A DNA stretch of 6,537 nucleotides from Bacillota bacterium. GTDB taxonomy: Bacteria > Bacillota_A > Clostridia > Acetivibrionales > DUMB01. This document shows positions 6,415-6,537 of the stretch, piece after piece. The DNA is taken from NCBI GenBank assembly GCA_023621975.1, contig JAMOAC010000293.1, forward strand, positions 1-6,537, read 5' to 3'. The first letter of the stretch is position 1, and each line of letters starts with the position of its first letter. The notes under the pieces are model-generated. The model saw nothing but the letters and a program-made list of their open reading frames with translations. It was not told the DNA's origin and did no database searches. The translations under genes and the position numbers were made by a program.

Positions 6415-6420
6415 CCCCCT
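6415..6420 (-). promoter_or_regulatory. ribosome binding site deciding the ribU TTG start
   Basis: AGGGGG on the - strand lies 8 nt before the TTG at 6406. No in-frame ATG is placed as well, so this site supports the rare start codon. It lies 5 nt past the stop codon of the acidic ORF, so terminating ribosomes could reload here. Confidence 0.65.
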
Positions 6421-6425
6421 AATAA

Positions 6426-6536
6426 TTAATTATTATCGATTTTAATTTCACTGATTTCAATTTCATCAATTTCATTTTCATATTCTCCTCTTTTGTTTGT
6501 ATCCATGCTCTTTTGTATACAATTCAAAATGCCGGC
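6426..6536 (-). CDS. C-terminal end of an unidentified acidic protein, partial
   Basis: A frame open to the window edge encodes 36 residues before TAA. It starts AGILNCIQKSMD and ends in an acidic tail of alternating Glu/Asp and Ile (EIDEIEISEIKIDNN). The other two - strand frames entering from the edge stop earlier, and the gene would end 5 nt before the ribU ribosome binding site, as expected for an operon. The opening residues faintly recall the 'PAGYLIKAI' ends of DnaD/replication-initiator-like proteins, but 36 residues cannot support a family call. The reading frame itself is likely; the function is unknown. Confidence 0.5.
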   Translation of the reverse strand, partial: AGILNCIQKSMDTNKRGEYENEIDEIEISEIKIDNN

Positions 6537-6537
6537 C

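Noticed and set aside
6488..6522. CTCTTTTGT direct repeat (20-bp period) and TTGTATACAA palindrome near the right edge
   Set aside because: They lie inside the probable coding end of the acidic ORF and are short enough to be chance.
6407..6537. FMN riboswitch upstream of ribU
   Set aside because: None of the conserved RFN segments is present, and the stretch is AT-rich with an open coding frame.

Overview
The window looks like the chromosome of a low-GC, Gram-positive, anaerobic spore-former of the Clostridia, probably near the Acetivibrio/Ruminiclostridium (cellulolytic clostridia) group. The basis is AT-rich intergenic DNA, strong GGAGG-type ribosome binding sites, a YesM/YesN two-component pair, an ECF riboflavin transporter subunit and a DUF4846 lipoprotein. 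The genus is an inference from protein style, not a search result. I see no IS element, CRISPR array, tRNA, rRNA or phage gene.

Layout. Positions 2-2734 (+ strand) hold a two-gene signalling operon: a YesM-type sensor histidine kinase, cut at its 5' end by the window edge, followed with no gap by a YesN-type response regulator with an AraC DNA-binding domain. It ends at a strong 12-bp hairpin (2739-2768). Everything else is on the - strand and runs toward this hairpin. Read in transcription order, these are: the tail of an acidic protein (6536-6426), the riboflavin ECF S component RibU (6406-5834), a DUF4846 putative lipoprotein (5808-4753), a 324-bp repeat-rich intergenic region (4752-4429), a membrane-anchored protein of unknown function (4428-3325), and a small heat shock protein Hsp20 (3193-2768). 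The hsp20 stop codon overlaps the shared terminator hairpin.

How the genes relate. The kinase probably senses an extracellular signal through a dCache-like domain and phosphorylates Asp55 of the regulator; its usual targets in this family are sugar or peptide uptake genes, but none are visible here. The acidic ORF, ribU and the DUF4846 gene are closely spaced and probably form one transcript. The unknown membrane protein and hsp20 appear to have their own promoters.

The most interesting part is the 324-bp intergenic region upstream of the unknown membrane protein. It carries a near-consensus SigmaE-type (mother-cell sporulation) promoter, a GC-rich foldable leader, three phased 17-bp repeats of which two resemble Spo0A boxes, a perfect 13-bp direct repeat, a perfect 12-bp inverted repeat and a tandem 11-bp repeat. 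Together these suggest, without proving, that the unknown gene is developmentally regulated. The rest of the window looks like ordinary clostridial chromosome.
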